NCBI GenBank assembly: GCA_031285295.1
Contig: JAITWK010000042.1
Coordinates: 86,967-150,966, forward strand
DNA: 64,000 bases
Source: Deltaproteobacteria bacterium
GTDB taxonomy: Bacteria; Desulfobacterota; Desulfovibrionia; Desulfovibrionales; Desulfovibrionaceae
Direction of reading: 5' to 3'
How positions within the stretch are numbered: the first letter of the stretch is position 1; every line of letters begins with the position of its first letter. The notes beneath the pieces were generated by a model. It made no database searches. It had not been told where the DNA came from and saw nothing but the letters and a program-made list of their open reading frames with translations. The position numbers were made by a program, and so were the translations under genes. Below are positions 17,166 through 26,653 of this stretch, one piece after another.

Positions 17166-19003
17166 ACAGCTTCCCTCTCAAAATTGGGCTTGCCGTCTTT
17201 ACCCGTCCAGAACGCCTTTTTGCAGGCTTGCTCGTCAGAGCAGCGGTACAGATCATAAGGTTTGCCAGTTTTTTTGCTCGTACCCGCAAAACGGATCAAA
17301 GTTTTGCCGCATTCCGGACAGACATGGCCATGCTTCTTTTTGAATTGCTCAAGTTCCGCCGAAAGCTTGCCCCAGGCTGATGCCACCAGATTTTTGTATT
17401 GAGTTTTGCCTGTTGCGATTTCATCAAGGCCGTCTTCCAGCGCCCGGGTAAAATTCAAATCCATAAAACTGAAGACATCCTGGAGATGATCCACGACCGC
17501 GCAGCCAGAATCGCTGGGAATAAGCTTGCGCGTTTTATCAACAGTCAAGTAGCCTTTCTGCTTGATGATGTTATCCAGAATGGCGGCATAAGTGGCTGGC
17601 CGACCAATGCCTAAATTTTCCATCTGCTTCACCAGTGAAGCTTCGGTGAAACGAGTCGGCGGCTTGGTCTGTTTTTTCTGCACAGTGCCGCCCTGAGCGT
17701 TCAGGCGGCTGGAAAGGCGCAGATCCGGAATCGGATTGCTGGCCAGGCCGGATTCTTCGTCGTCCGGATCGTCATCCTGATAGACAGTCTGCCAGCCGGG
17801 GCTTTTCAGAGTTCTGCCGGTGGCCGTGAGCTTGACGGCCTGGCCGTCAATGCTTTCTTCCGCTTCCAGTTCGGCCTTGCGGACGAAAAACACCGCGTCT
17901 TCCATCTGGGAAGCCAGGGCGCGGAGCCGGATGAGGTTGTAGAGAGCCTGGTGCTCATCAGTCTCGCCCGCTGTTTCAACTTCAATATAGGTAGGCCGGA
18001 TCGCTTCGTGTGCTGCCTGAGAGCCAGCCTTGACTTTAAAGGTTCGCGGCTGAGATGCTGCCGGCAGGTTGTTGGCCCGGCAAAACTCCTGAATAAGAGC
18101 AATCGCTTCGACGCTCAGATTCGGGGAGTCCGTGCGCATGTAAGTAATGTGACCGTCTTCGTATAGACGTTGGGCGAGCTGCATCGTTTTCTTTGGGGAA
18201 AACATCAGCTTTTGCGAAGCTGCTTGCTGCAAGGTGGAAGTGGTAAAAGGCGCTTTAGGCGCGACCTGACTTTCGCCGTCCTTGAAGTCCTGAACGACAA
18301 AGGTTTTTAGCTTGGCCACCTTGTCAGCCAGGCTTTTATCCAGAATATATTCCGAACCTTCCGTAAAGAAATTGTTCGGCAACCAGGTTGCCTTCCAGCC
18401 GGTGGCAATGTGCTCGACCGCCTCAAAAGTAAATTCCACGCCATAATGTGTAGTGGCCTTGAAGTTTTTAATGGCGCGTTCGCGGTCAACCACAATTTTG
18501 AGAGCCGGACTTTGGACCCGGCCAGCGCTGTTGCCCTTGCCGAGTACGTTTCCTAAAGCCGAAGATGCCGGATAACCCACGAGGCGATCCAGAACTCGCC
18601 GCGCTTCCTGAGCGTAAACCAGTTTCATGTCGATTTCGCCGGGGCTGGCCACAGCCTTTTTTACGGCTGATTCCGTAATTTCCGAAAACGTAATCCGCTT
18701 GGGATTCGGCAATTTCAAAGCATCTTTCAAATGCCAGGCTATCGCCTCGCCTTCACGGTCAGGGTCAGTGGCCAGATAAACAGCCTCAGACTGCGCGGCG
18801 ATCGGCTTCAGCTCCTTCAGACGCTTGGAGCCTCGTTCTGTCGCCTTATACGTCGGCTGGAAAGAATTAAAATTTACTCCAATATCATAAATGGGCAGAT
18901 CGCGCACATGCCCGAAACTGGCCTGGACGTCCCAGCCGTCACCCAGATATTTTTTGATGGTTTTTATTTTGCCGGGTGATTCAACAATCAAAAGTTTCGT
19001 CAT
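17162..19003 (-). CDS. topA: Type IA DNA topoisomerase (TraE/TopA-like)
   Basis: This 613-residue enzyme relaxes negatively supercoiled DNA, probably during transfer replication. The start at ATG 19003 is preceded by ACGGAGC; a longer frame exists upstream but lacks such a site. The TOPRIM domain begins LLIVESPGKIKTIKKYLG and has the acidic triad in LATDPDREGEAIAWHL. The active-site Tyr is in HITYMRTDSPNLS (about residue 295). One C4 zinc finger is at the C-terminus (CPECGKTLIRFAG and YRCSDEQAC). RP4 also encodes a topoisomerase (TraE) beside its primase TraC, the same pairing as here. Confidence 0.93.
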   Translation of the reverse strand: MTKLLIVESPGKIKTIKKYLGDGWDVQASFGHVRDLPIYDIGVNFNSFQPTYKATERGSKRLKELKPIAAQSEAVYLATDPDREGEAIAWHLKDALKLPNPKRITFSEITESAVKKAVASPGEIDMKLVYAQEARRVLDRLVGYPASSALGNVLGKGNSAGRVQSPALKIVVDRERAIKNFKATTHYGVEFTFEAVEHIATGWKATWLPNNFFTEGSEYILDKSLADKVAKLKTFVVQDFKDGESQVAPKAPFTTSTLQQAASQKLMFSPKKTMQLAQRLYEDGHITYMRTDSPNLSVEAIALIQEFCRANNLPAASQPRTFKVKAGSQAAHEAIRPTYIEVETAGETDEHQALYNLIRLRALASQMEDAVFFVRKAELEAEESIDGQAVKLTATGRTLKSPGWQTVYQDDDPDDEESGLASNPIPDLRLSSRLNAQGGTVQKKQTKPPTRFTEASLVKQMENLGIGRPATYAAILDNIIKQKGYLTVDKTRKLIPSDSGCAVVDHLQDVFSFMDLNFTRALEDGLDEIATGKTQYKNLVASAWGKLSAELEQFKKKHGHVCPECGKTLIRFAGTSKKTGKPYDLYRCSDEQACKKAFWTGKDGKPNFEREAV

Positions 19004-19085
19004 AATTATGCTCCGTAGGTTCCTTAAAAGCTCCCTGGAAGCCTTGTTCTCTCCGGTCAAGGCTCCAGGGAGAGAATGGCGTCAA

Positions 19086-22000
19086 TCAGCGGCTAAGGCC
19101 GACTTCTGCCTTTCTGGTGTTGTTAAGCATTTCTTTCACCGCATCACGCCCCTTGTAGTAGTGAATGTCGTTGAAATCCTTGAGGCCTTGGGCTTTGTCG
19201 GCAGGCGTCAAATACGGAATGGCCAGCTTGCCCTTGACCTGGTCAGCTACGATTTTTCCTTTGTCCACGCCGATATTGTAGAGTTTGCCGTCAGGCAGCT
19301 TGTGGGAATGATCGTTGTCAGCGCAGATCACCAGCTCCGCATTCGGCATAAGTGCGCGGATATTTTCCGCGACCGCAGGCATGTTGCCGATATCCACCGA
19401 AATCACCACCGGCAGGCCGGTTGCCATGTTAAGACTTTTGGCAGTGGCGTAGCCTTCGGCGATCAGAACTTTATGCTGCGCGGGAAGATCATTAATATGA
19501 CATCCGACCAGGCCGAAGTTGCCGCCCTTTTCCGCGCCGGAAGCCAGCATCTTACTGCCATCAGAATTTATGTACTGGAGGCTGCGGATTTGACCTTGTG
19601 TATTGTAGAGGGGAACGATCAGAGCTTTGCCGTCCGCTGTGACGTTAATGCCGTCCGGATCAACGCCCTTGGCCGTGAGATACGGATGATTGCTGTGCGC
19701 CGGGGATCGAGCGAAGAAAAAGTCCGCGCACTTTTCAGCCGCCTTGTCATATTCGGCCTTACGCACATTGGCCCGTTCTTCGCGCTGGATGGCTGATTCA
19801 GCTTGCAGTTGAGCTTTTTGTTCATCACTGAGCTGGTGGCCGGAATACTGCCAGTTTATGATTTTTTTATCGCTGGCATGGTTTTGCATCCAACCAGCCG
19901 GGAAGGCGTCATTGTGGGCGCAGTAAGCAAAATCCTTGTTTCCCGCAGGACGGCCAATGCCCGGAATGCGGTGAATTTTGCTATCCATGACCGGCATTTT
20001 ACCCTGGAGATCGCCGCCCATGTCCTGAATGGCTTTGGCAAGTTCACCGGCAGCGGACAGGCCCGGCACGTCCGATGCGCTCAAGCCGCGCAGAGCTTCC
20101 TTGTTAGGTATCCATTTGGCCAAAGGCGTCAAATCCGTACCAGCCGGAGCAAACCAAACCTTGTTTTCCTTGTCCCACTTGGCCCCAAGCTTTTTGGCCT
20201 GGTTTTTTTCCGTAAACGGAACGGCGAGGATGGTTTTTTCTTCGGCGATTTGTGGAGTTTTAGCTTGTGCTGCTTCATTTTTTTCATGTTGTTCGATCCA
20301 TTTTGCATGGTCTGGCATCCAGCCAGATCCTTGCTGGCGTTCAGCGTCAGGAGTTCTGGAACCGTACAGCATTGATTCCAATTCCTTACGATCATCCTTC
20401 CGGCGTTGAGCCTCCATGTTCTTATAAAATTCCAGCTTGTCGCCCAAGGCAGATTCAATGCTCGTCTTTTCCTTTTCATATGCAGAATATTGATCTCTTA
20501 CTTTAACATACAGATCACGCGCGTTTTCTAAATACTCTTTGTCGATATTATTATCGGTGAGGACAAAGCTTCGCAGTTCATTCCATGATTCCTCGTCATT
20601 CTGCGAAATTTGACCATCATGGGCAAGATCAAGCGCTACGTTGAACTCTCTTTCCGCACGGATCACATTGTCGTAAGTGGCATCGCGGCGGTTATGAATA
20701 GCGTCCCATCTGCGGGCAAGTTCCAAATCATGTTCAGACAGCAAAACATCGGGGAGCGGAGCAAACGAGGACTGATTTTCTTTGTCCCAATTCTGCCAAG
20801 ATCCGGCCCCCGGCAAATCTTTGGACAAAACACCATCTTGTAAAATTGATGGATTGACATCTTTTTTCAGGACAGATAAACTAATTTTCAGAATAGCGTC
20901 TTCCTGCGTGGAGAGTCCTTTGGGCGAACTACGGTACAGAGAGGGCGCTATTTCTATTTCAGATATTTTGTGATCCTTGTACGCTGGGAGTTTATAGTCG
21001 CTGAGCGGCATATCAATCTTGATGCGTACCGCAAAAAACTCATCGTTTATATTGGCAGCGGCATAATATATGTTCTGCCCGGCCACCTTGCCCTCGTGTC
21101 TGGCGTCCGCTTTTTCAAAGTCGGAAAAAACAGAGTTACGCACCAAATCGTCCAGCCCGGCATACATTTGCCGTTGTCCATCGTCGCGGCGCTTCACGCT
21201 GGCTTCCAGACCACGGCGTGTAAACTGCTGCACCGCACCGTCATCAGCGATTTCCACGATCATGCCCTGATACTGCTCGCGCAGCCACTTGGACAACGCT
21301 CTGGTGTCCGACAACGCCACCGGAATAATGCCGGGATCGATTTTCACCACCGTAGCGGCCTTCTCTTCGCCGAGGCTCACAGACTGGACTTGCTCCTGCT
21401 GGCGCTCCAGGCCGAGGAGCTGGCCCTTGCGCCGTTCGGCTTCGGCTGTGATACGGTAAAGCTCAAAAGGCGTGTCCTTGAGCATTTTTGACCAGGAAGC
21501 GATATAGGCGATGTTGTTCTGCGGGTTGTAGTCAAGGTACAAATCGCGGGCGAGCAGCATACAGGTGATGTCCGCGATCATCTCTTCCTTGGCGCGGCCC
21601 TCCGGCGTTTTATAGACCGCATTAAGCGCCTGTATCTCTTCCGGGGTTTTGCCTTGATAGGCCACCCAATGACTGTATTCATGGAGAGCTATGTCATAAT
21701 ACTGTTCGGCGCTTTCAAAACTGCTACGCGCAGGCAATTCAATTTTGTTCAAACCGGCGAGATGAGCACCATCACGCTGGTTATGCACCAGATTGACGTG
21801 TTCACCCAAATCGGCGAGCAGTTTTTCTACCCGCTCGATCGGGTTCCAATCCGGCTCTTGCCGGACGTAAGGCTCAATACCTTCGATCTGAGTGCCGTTA
21901 AAGACGCTGTAAATGATCACCTTGGGAGAAGTGGTCAGATACTTTTCCATCTGCGGCTTGCCTTCGTCATCCAACACAGGATTACCGGCATCGTCCAGGA

Positions 22001-22301
22001 CAGGCAGCGTGGCGGTAAAGTCACAGAAACGAATTTTAGTAGATTTTTCGCCGCGCTTGATCTTCAGACCAAGATCATTGGCCTGCCGGAAAGTCATCCA
22101 GCGCGGATCGTTGAAGTCAAAGTCCAGCAGATGCACGTTGTTGAAGCCGTTGTAATGACGTTCCGTCTTGCCATTAAACGGATGGATCAATGCGCCAGCC
22201 TTCCAGGGCTTTTGCCAAGGGGCCTTGTTCTCCTCGATGTTCTTGATCAGGTGTTCCGTAAAATCCTGGAGTATATTTTTCTTTTCTTGTGTTTCAGCCA
22301 T
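19086..22301 (-). CDS. traC: TraC-type primase fused to an ArdC-like antirestriction/zincin region
   Basis: The 1071-residue protein starts at ATG 22301, nine bases after AGGAG; an ATG three codons upstream touches that site. The N-terminal 280 residues resemble ArdC: a ssDNA-binding part (APWQKPWKAGALIHPFNGK) and a zincin metallopeptidase motif HEYSH in YDIALHEYSHWVAY. A long charged middle region follows, then a DUF5710-like segment (VPFTEKNQAKKLGAKWD). The C-terminus is a TOPRIM primase with LIAEGYATAKSLNMATG and VICADNDHSH. TraC primases travel to the recipient to prime the complementary strand, and ArdC protects incoming DNA. The combination suits the first minutes of establishment. Confidence 0.88.
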   Translation of the reverse strand: MAETQEKKNILQDFTEHLIKNIEENKAPWQKPWKAGALIHPFNGKTERHYNGFNNVHLLDFDFNDPRWMTFRQANDLGLKIKRGEKSTKIRFCDFTATLPVLDDAGNPVLDDEGKPQMEKYLTTSPKVIIYSVFNGTQIEGIEPYVRQEPDWNPIERVEKLLADLGEHVNLVHNQRDGAHLAGLNKIELPARSSFESAEQYYDIALHEYSHWVAYQGKTPEEIQALNAVYKTPEGRAKEEMIADITCMLLARDLYLDYNPQNNIAYIASWSKMLKDTPFELYRITAEAERRKGQLLGLERQQEQVQSVSLGEEKAATVVKIDPGIIPVALSDTRALSKWLREQYQGMIVEIADDGAVQQFTRRGLEASVKRRDDGQRQMYAGLDDLVRNSVFSDFEKADARHEGKVAGQNIYYAAANINDEFFAVRIKIDMPLSDYKLPAYKDHKISEIEIAPSLYRSSPKGLSTQEDAILKISLSVLKKDVNPSILQDGVLSKDLPGAGSWQNWDKENQSSFAPLPDVLLSEHDLELARRWDAIHNRRDATYDNVIRAEREFNVALDLAHDGQISQNDEESWNELRSFVLTDNNIDKEYLENARDLYVKVRDQYSAYEKEKTSIESALGDKLEFYKNMEAQRRKDDRKELESMLYGSRTPDAERQQGSGWMPDHAKWIEQHEKNEAAQAKTPQIAEEKTILAVPFTEKNQAKKLGAKWDKENKVWFAPAGTDLTPLAKWIPNKEALRGLSASDVPGLSAAGELAKAIQDMGGDLQGKMPVMDSKIHRIPGIGRPAGNKDFAYCAHNDAFPAGWMQNHASDKKIINWQYSGHQLSDEQKAQLQAESAIQREERANVRKAEYDKAAEKCADFFFARSPAHSNHPYLTAKGVDPDGINVTADGKALIVPLYNTQGQIRSLQYINSDGSKMLASGAEKGGNFGLVGCHINDLPAQHKVLIAEGYATAKSLNMATGLPVVISVDIGNMPAVAENIRALMPNAELVICADNDHSHKLPDGKLYNIGVDKGKIVADQVKGKLAIPYLTPADKAQGLKDFNDIHYYKGRDAVKEMLNNTRKAEVGLSR

Positions 22302-22313
22302 GTTCAGCATCTC

Positions 22314-22481
22314 CTAGTCGTCTTCATGGCCCGTGATGTCGTCAAATTCCGTAATGCCCATGTAATCAGCCGCTTCTGCGGGTTCTACCGGCACACCGTA
22401 CTCGCCAGCAGCCTCATCAGCCTGCCGCAAGACCGCTTCGGCAGCGGCTCTGAGAGATTGTTCTTTTTGTACATTGCTCAT
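22314..22481 (-). CDS. Small acidic protein upstream of traC
   Basis: The 55-residue frame begins at an ATG with AAGGAG nine bases upstream and ends two bases before the AGGAG used by traC, so it looks like a real cotranscribed gene. The product starts MSNVQKEQSLRAAAEAVLRQ and is helical and acidic, ending in GHEDD, with no membrane segment. Function unknown. Confidence 0.6.
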   Translation of the reverse strand: MSNVQKEQSLRAAAEAVLRQADEAAGEYGVPVEPAEAADYMGITEFDDITGHEDD

Positions 22482-22505
22482 GCTGGTTCTCCTTAATTTG
22501 AATGG

Positions 22506-23294
22506 TTATTTATTGACCCAAGTGCCGTTTTCGTACTTCAGTTCTTGATAATAGGTGTAGCTGCTGCGAAAGAGTGCTTCGCAGTCTGCCGGAGGATTGG
22601 GATCGATTTCGGCGCGGCTTTCGTAGCAGGTAAGATCGACCGGGTAAGTCCAACCAAGCTGAGGATGATACCTAGCCGGTGTTTCCTTTCCCGCTGCCAA
22701 GTTGGCGGCATAATTGAGCTGCCGCGTGGTGCAGGCCGGAAATTCAGTCTGACGGAAAACATATCTGCCAGTGCCGCTTTGATCCCGGTTGCTCTTGCCA
22801 AGCACCTTCCAGTTGCTCCATTTTCCCCGGAGGACATCAAATGCCCGTGCATGATAAATCTTGCGGCTGTTCAGGTAGGCAGCATCGCACTGGTTAAGTG
22901 TATTGCTGATTACCCCAGCCACGTTCTGAACATAGGCATCGCCGGACGGACACTGATTAAGAAAAGCTTTACGGGCGCTTCTCGTGCGCGAAGCGCTGAA
23001 ATCGCCGTCTTTGTAGCGTTTGATGGAATAGTAATAGTTAAGAGCCGGGTCACATTCGGCTGGCCGATGCGGGGAGGAAAGGCAAAGAATCGCTTCGCAG
23101 GCATAGCGCTTTTCGCCGGTAAAAAGCTCCTCGTCACCGTAGCCGGTAGCGATCGGCACGATGTCAAACTCCAAATAGGGAGAGGCCACCGGCGACTCGA
23201 TCAGCTCGACAGGATCAGCACTGGCCAGGTTGACCAGATCGGCCAGGCCGGTAAAATTTAAGGCCGCGAATAGTATGATTGCGAAGGCGTTCAT
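22506..23294 (-). CDS. trbM: TrbM family conjugal transfer protein
   Basis: The 262-residue exported protein has an N-terminal signal (MNAFAIILFAALNFTGLADL). The family core begins CEAILCLSSPHRPAECDPAL followed by NYYYSIKRY, the recognisable TrbM/KikA pattern of conserved cysteines. Further cysteines (FLNQCPSG, LNQCDAAY, PACTTRQL, TCYESRA, ADCEALF) suggest several disulphides in the periplasm. TrbM is an IncP mating-pair accessory protein of unclear mechanism. It follows traG by 17 bases. Confidence 0.85.
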   Translation of the reverse strand: MNAFAIILFAALNFTGLADLVNLASADPVELIESPVASPYLEFDIVPIATGYGDEELFTGEKRYACEAILCLSSPHRPAECDPALNYYYSIKRYKDGDFSASRTRSARKAFLNQCPSGDAYVQNVAGVISNTLNQCDAAYLNSRKIYHARAFDVLRGKWSNWKVLGKSNRDQSGTGRYVFRQTEFPACTTRQLNYAANLAAGKETPARYHPQLGWTYPVDLTCYESRAEIDPNPPADCEALFRSSYTYYQELKYENGTWVNK

Positions 23295-23311
23295 GGAAAA
23301 AACTCCTTTGG

Positions 23312-25276
23312 TTATGCCACATCAATTTCCAGAAAATCCGAAAAGTTCTTGCTTGGAGCTATAGGCTCAGAGACTGAGGCTTTTTCAGCCTCAGCAACTG
23401 TTGCTGGCGCTTCCGGGCCGCGCTTGAAGTACAGGGAATCAGAATATTCCGGAGCGCCCTTCACGCGCTCCATGAACTCAGGCTCGTCAAAATAGAGAAT
23501 CTGCTTGCCGTAAATCGGGTATTGTCCGGCCATAAAAATCAGCATGTCGCCGGGTTTGGTTTTGCCTTTTGAGTCTTTACCAATTCCAGGAATGCGCTGG
23601 CATTCGTCAGGCGTTAGCAAGGGCCGTGAGGTTTCCTGCACGTTTCGACTTTTGTTGAGTTTCGATCCGGAGCCGCTGATACTGTCTTTTCTATGGACGA
23701 CCGTTGTAGTGCCGGTCATTTTTGAAAGAAGCTCGCCAGTTGAATAGTTGACAGCGGCATAGGCGATACGGATATGGCAGTTCCCTAAAATACCGTTGTT
23801 TTTGCCGTAGACTTCGTTAATTTGGTCAATATCCTGAACGAAGATCATGAGCCTGATGCCATAGCCAGCAAGAAAAGCGATGCCTTTCTCAAGCACCGGA
23901 ATCTTGCCCGGTGCTGTAAACTCATCCAGCAGCATCAGCAGACGGTGTTTATAGCCAGCCACCGGCTTACCATCGACAAACTTCATTTCTTCCGTGCGAC
24001 GGCTGACAAGCAAGCTAATAAATAAGCGGTTGAACGGCGTGAAACGCTGAATATCGCTGGGTGGTGTGACCAGATAGACATCGACCGGAACCTCATGATT
24101 CATCATGTCGTCAATCGTAAAATCGCTGGCCTCCATATTCATACGGACAACCGGGTCTTTATAAAGACCGAGCTTTGATGTCACCGAGTTCAAAACCCCG
24201 GAACGTTCGGAATCAGCCTTGCTCTTCATTTCCTGAGCGCCGCTGGCGACAAAGGCGTGAATATCCCGGCCGTGCGACTCAGGCATTTTTGGGTAAAGCT
24301 CCGTTATCCAGGCCGCATGGTCTGTTTTGAGCATTTCATCATAAAACTCATCGATATTTCCGTCTGGATTTGAGAGTGCGAAGATAAAGTCTGTCAGGTT
24401 GGCGTAGCGCTTTTCTTCATACAGTACTTTAACGCACACATGCATGAGACTACTGGCCATGAAGTTGAAGCCTGCCGCAGTCCAATAGTCATCAAGCCCC
24501 TTGCCAAGAGGATCAATTAGAGCTGTGGCCATGTTCTGCACATCAGGAATAGCTTTCAGCCGATTAAGACGTATTTCCTGAAGCGGATTGAATCTGGCTC
24601 CCTTGCCGCTTTCATCGGCAATATCCAGTCGGAAGACCTTGTGGCCAAGGATGTTTTTACGGAACCAAGCTGTAATGCCCCAGCTTTCACCCTTAATATC
24701 CAGACAAAAAAGCGAACCCATCCAAGCCAACAGCGTGGGATTGACCAGACATACCCCTTTACCGGAACGAGTAGGAGCGAAGACAAAAATATGCTCCGGC
24801 CCATTGTGACGTAAAAAATATGTGGCTTTCTGCCCAAATGAACCTTTAACGAAAAATCCGCCTAACGAAACGCCGGGGCCATCCAGAATGCCCATGTTCT
24901 GGATTTCTTCCAGCTTCGCCCACCGTGCCGAGCCGTGCAGATCCTCAATGCCCTTGAGGTTGGCCTTTTTGACCAGGTGGATCAGCAGGGCAATTTGCGG
25001 CAAGGCGAAAATCAGCACAGCCAGGCGAAGGGCGTTGTCAAAAAGCGTTGGGCTGATCAGCCGTTGCCATTGGAGAAAACTCCAGGGCAGATAAAGTCGA
25101 ATGTCGGCCAACTGGATGAACGAACCGAGGGCGCGGTGATAACCCGTTTTATAGGCAATATACTGAGTGGCGGCGGTAGCGCCGACAAGCGCCATGAAAA
25201 GCGCGAAGGCCAGCCACCACCAAGGACGGAAGCCCGAAGATCTTTTGCTTGTGGCCAGACCGTAACTGTTACTCAT
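23312..25276 (-). CDS. traG: TraG/VirD4 type IV coupling protein
   Basis: The 654-residue ATPase links the relaxosome to the channel. Its start at ATG 25276 overlaps the end of trbI by eight bases and has GGGGG upstream. Two N-terminal membrane helices (WLAFALFMALVGATAATQYI and RLAVLIFALPQIALLIHLV) precede the motor domain. Walker A is FAPTRSGKGVCLVNPTLL (about 168-185), Walker B is LLMLLDEFTAPGKI, and the FKRGPEAP tail follows. The sequence LLTPDECQRIPG near the C-terminus is also usual in TraG. It is complete. Confidence 0.95.
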   Translation of the reverse strand: MSNSYGLATSKRSSGFRPWWWLAFALFMALVGATAATQYIAYKTGYHRALGSFIQLADIRLYLPWSFLQWQRLISPTLFDNALRLAVLIFALPQIALLIHLVKKANLKGIEDLHGSARWAKLEEIQNMGILDGPGVSLGGFFVKGSFGQKATYFLRHNGPEHIFVFAPTRSGKGVCLVNPTLLAWMGSLFCLDIKGESWGITAWFRKNILGHKVFRLDIADESGKGARFNPLQEIRLNRLKAIPDVQNMATALIDPLGKGLDDYWTAAGFNFMASSLMHVCVKVLYEEKRYANLTDFIFALSNPDGNIDEFYDEMLKTDHAAWITELYPKMPESHGRDIHAFVASGAQEMKSKADSERSGVLNSVTSKLGLYKDPVVRMNMEASDFTIDDMMNHEVPVDVYLVTPPSDIQRFTPFNRLFISLLVSRRTEEMKFVDGKPVAGYKHRLLMLLDEFTAPGKIPVLEKGIAFLAGYGIRLMIFVQDIDQINEVYGKNNGILGNCHIRIAYAAVNYSTGELLSKMTGTTTVVHRKDSISGSGSKLNKSRNVQETSRPLLTPDECQRIPGIGKDSKGKTKPGDMLIFMAGQYPIYGKQILYFDEPEFMERVKGAPEYSDSLYFKRGPEAPATVAEAEKASVSEPIAPSKNFSDFLEIDVA

Positions 25277-26645
25277 TCTTGCCCCCGATCGCCGCCATCG
25301 GCGCATAGGGATTGGCAAAAATAATGTCCTTGGTAACTACGATCGAAAACCTGTAACCCGGCTCAATTTCAATAGTGGGCGCGACATTGATGTACTTTTG
25401 CATCAGATTCATCCCCACTTGGCCAAGCTGCTGACCCAGGGCGATACTCAGCTCGTTTTGTACGGAGTTTTCAGAGTCGCTATTGCTGCGATTCAGCGCG
25501 TCAACCGAATACGTGACGCCGCCCGTGATCGCGCTCATCAGGATGGCCGAGCCGAACGTCTGGAAATAATGATTGTTCACGTTGCCATTCAGACCGGAAT
25601 AACCTTGCTGATCTGAGCCGCGCATATCGCCGAGCGTCAGGCTGGAGCCGTCCGGAAAAATCACCCGCTTCCAAGAGACATAAAGCCGCTCCTGACCGAA
25701 CTTAACTTCACCGGCATAATCGCCGTAAAGCCTGGAGCCTTGCGGGATAAGCAAATGTCTGCCCGTGGTGCTGTCGTAAACATTCTGGCCAACCTGAGCC
25801 ATTACCGAGCCGGAGAGATCGGAGTTGATGCCTGAGATCAAAATGCCGGGAATCATTGAGCCGGTTTTAAGCTCAAAACGATGGCCAGCCTGACGCTCAA
25901 AGCCCAAATTCCAGGATTGATCCGTGGCGCTGGTCATTCCGGAGCCAGAAGATGAACCGAAGAAATCTACACCGCCGCCCAAGCCGGAGCCACCACCGGC
26001 AGCCGCCATCATGCCCGACATATCCGCTGGCACATTGCCGCGCATATGCGCGGTGAGTTGGTCAGCATCAATCTGGCCCGTCCGGGTAGTCAGGCTGGTA
26101 GGCAGAGCGGAAAAAGAAGACGAGCTGGTGAAGTCAGGGCTATAGGCAGCCGCGCCATAACCGTCAGAAACCGCCAATTGTACTTGCGCGGCTGTACGCA
26201 TGGGCGAACTGATAGCGCTCTGGTAGGCCGTCATTTGAGCGCGGCGAATATCCGTCAGCTCCTGAAATTCTTCCTGGAGATCAAGATTTTCTTCCGGAGC
26301 GGGAATATGGACGGTGACAATTTTAATGTCGCCGGATTCTTCCGGAGCTGCCGGAGTTTGATCCAGCTCAAAAGACCTGTTTGTATTCTCCAAATCATCT
26401 TGCTGGATGATCCCCTGATTCTGGCCTTCCTGAGTCTTGACTACCGGAGCGGAAGCGCGATCAACGCTAAATCCCCTGGAGGCAGACGTTTCTGTGGCGT
26501 TGTCCTTGTTGACCATACTTACCAAATAGGCAAAAAACATTATGCCACCGAGGATTAAAGCCAGTGCCAGCGGTTTTCTGGACATGCCGAAAACTCTTGG
26601 CTTCGGGTGCAGTTCAAGGCCTTGCGGACTATTATCTTTAGCCAT
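25269..26645 (-). CDS. trbI: TrbI/VirB10 channel protein
   Basis: The 458-residue protein spans from the inner membrane to the outer-membrane core complex. A cytoplasmic N-terminus is followed by one membrane helix (LALALILGGIMFFAYLVSMV), a Pro/Glu-rich and Ser/Gly-rich periplasmic linker with predicted coiled coil, and the conserved C-terminal beta-barrel domain (LKTGSMIPGILISGINSDL, LLIPQGSRLYGDYAG, GQERLYVSWKRVIFPDGSSL, then ALGQQLGQVGMNLMQKYINV). It lies nine bases after trbG and overlaps traG. Confidence 0.94.
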   Translation of the reverse strand: MAKDNSPQGLELHPKPRVFGMSRKPLALALILGGIMFFAYLVSMVNKDNATETSASRGFSVDRASAPVVKTQEGQNQGIIQQDDLENTNRSFELDQTPAAPEESGDIKIVTVHIPAPEENLDLQEEFQELTDIRRAQMTAYQSAISSPMRTAAQVQLAVSDGYGAAAYSPDFTSSSSFSALPTSLTTRTGQIDADQLTAHMRGNVPADMSGMMAAAGGGSGLGGGVDFFGSSSGSGMTSATDQSWNLGFERQAGHRFELKTGSMIPGILISGINSDLSGSVMAQVGQNVYDSTTGRHLLIPQGSRLYGDYAGEVKFGQERLYVSWKRVIFPDGSSLTLGDMRGSDQQGYSGLNGNVNNHYFQTFGSAILMSAITGGVTYSVDALNRSNSDSENSVQNELSIALGQQLGQVGMNLMQKYINVAPTIEIEPGYRFSIVVTKDIIFANPYAPMAAIGGKNE

Positions 26646-26653
26646 GATTCCCC

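Noticed and set aside
18891..19796. Long plus-strand open frame of about 300 codons
   Set aside because: It lies opposite the well-supported topoisomerase and primase genes and shows no family motif; it is a shadow of them.
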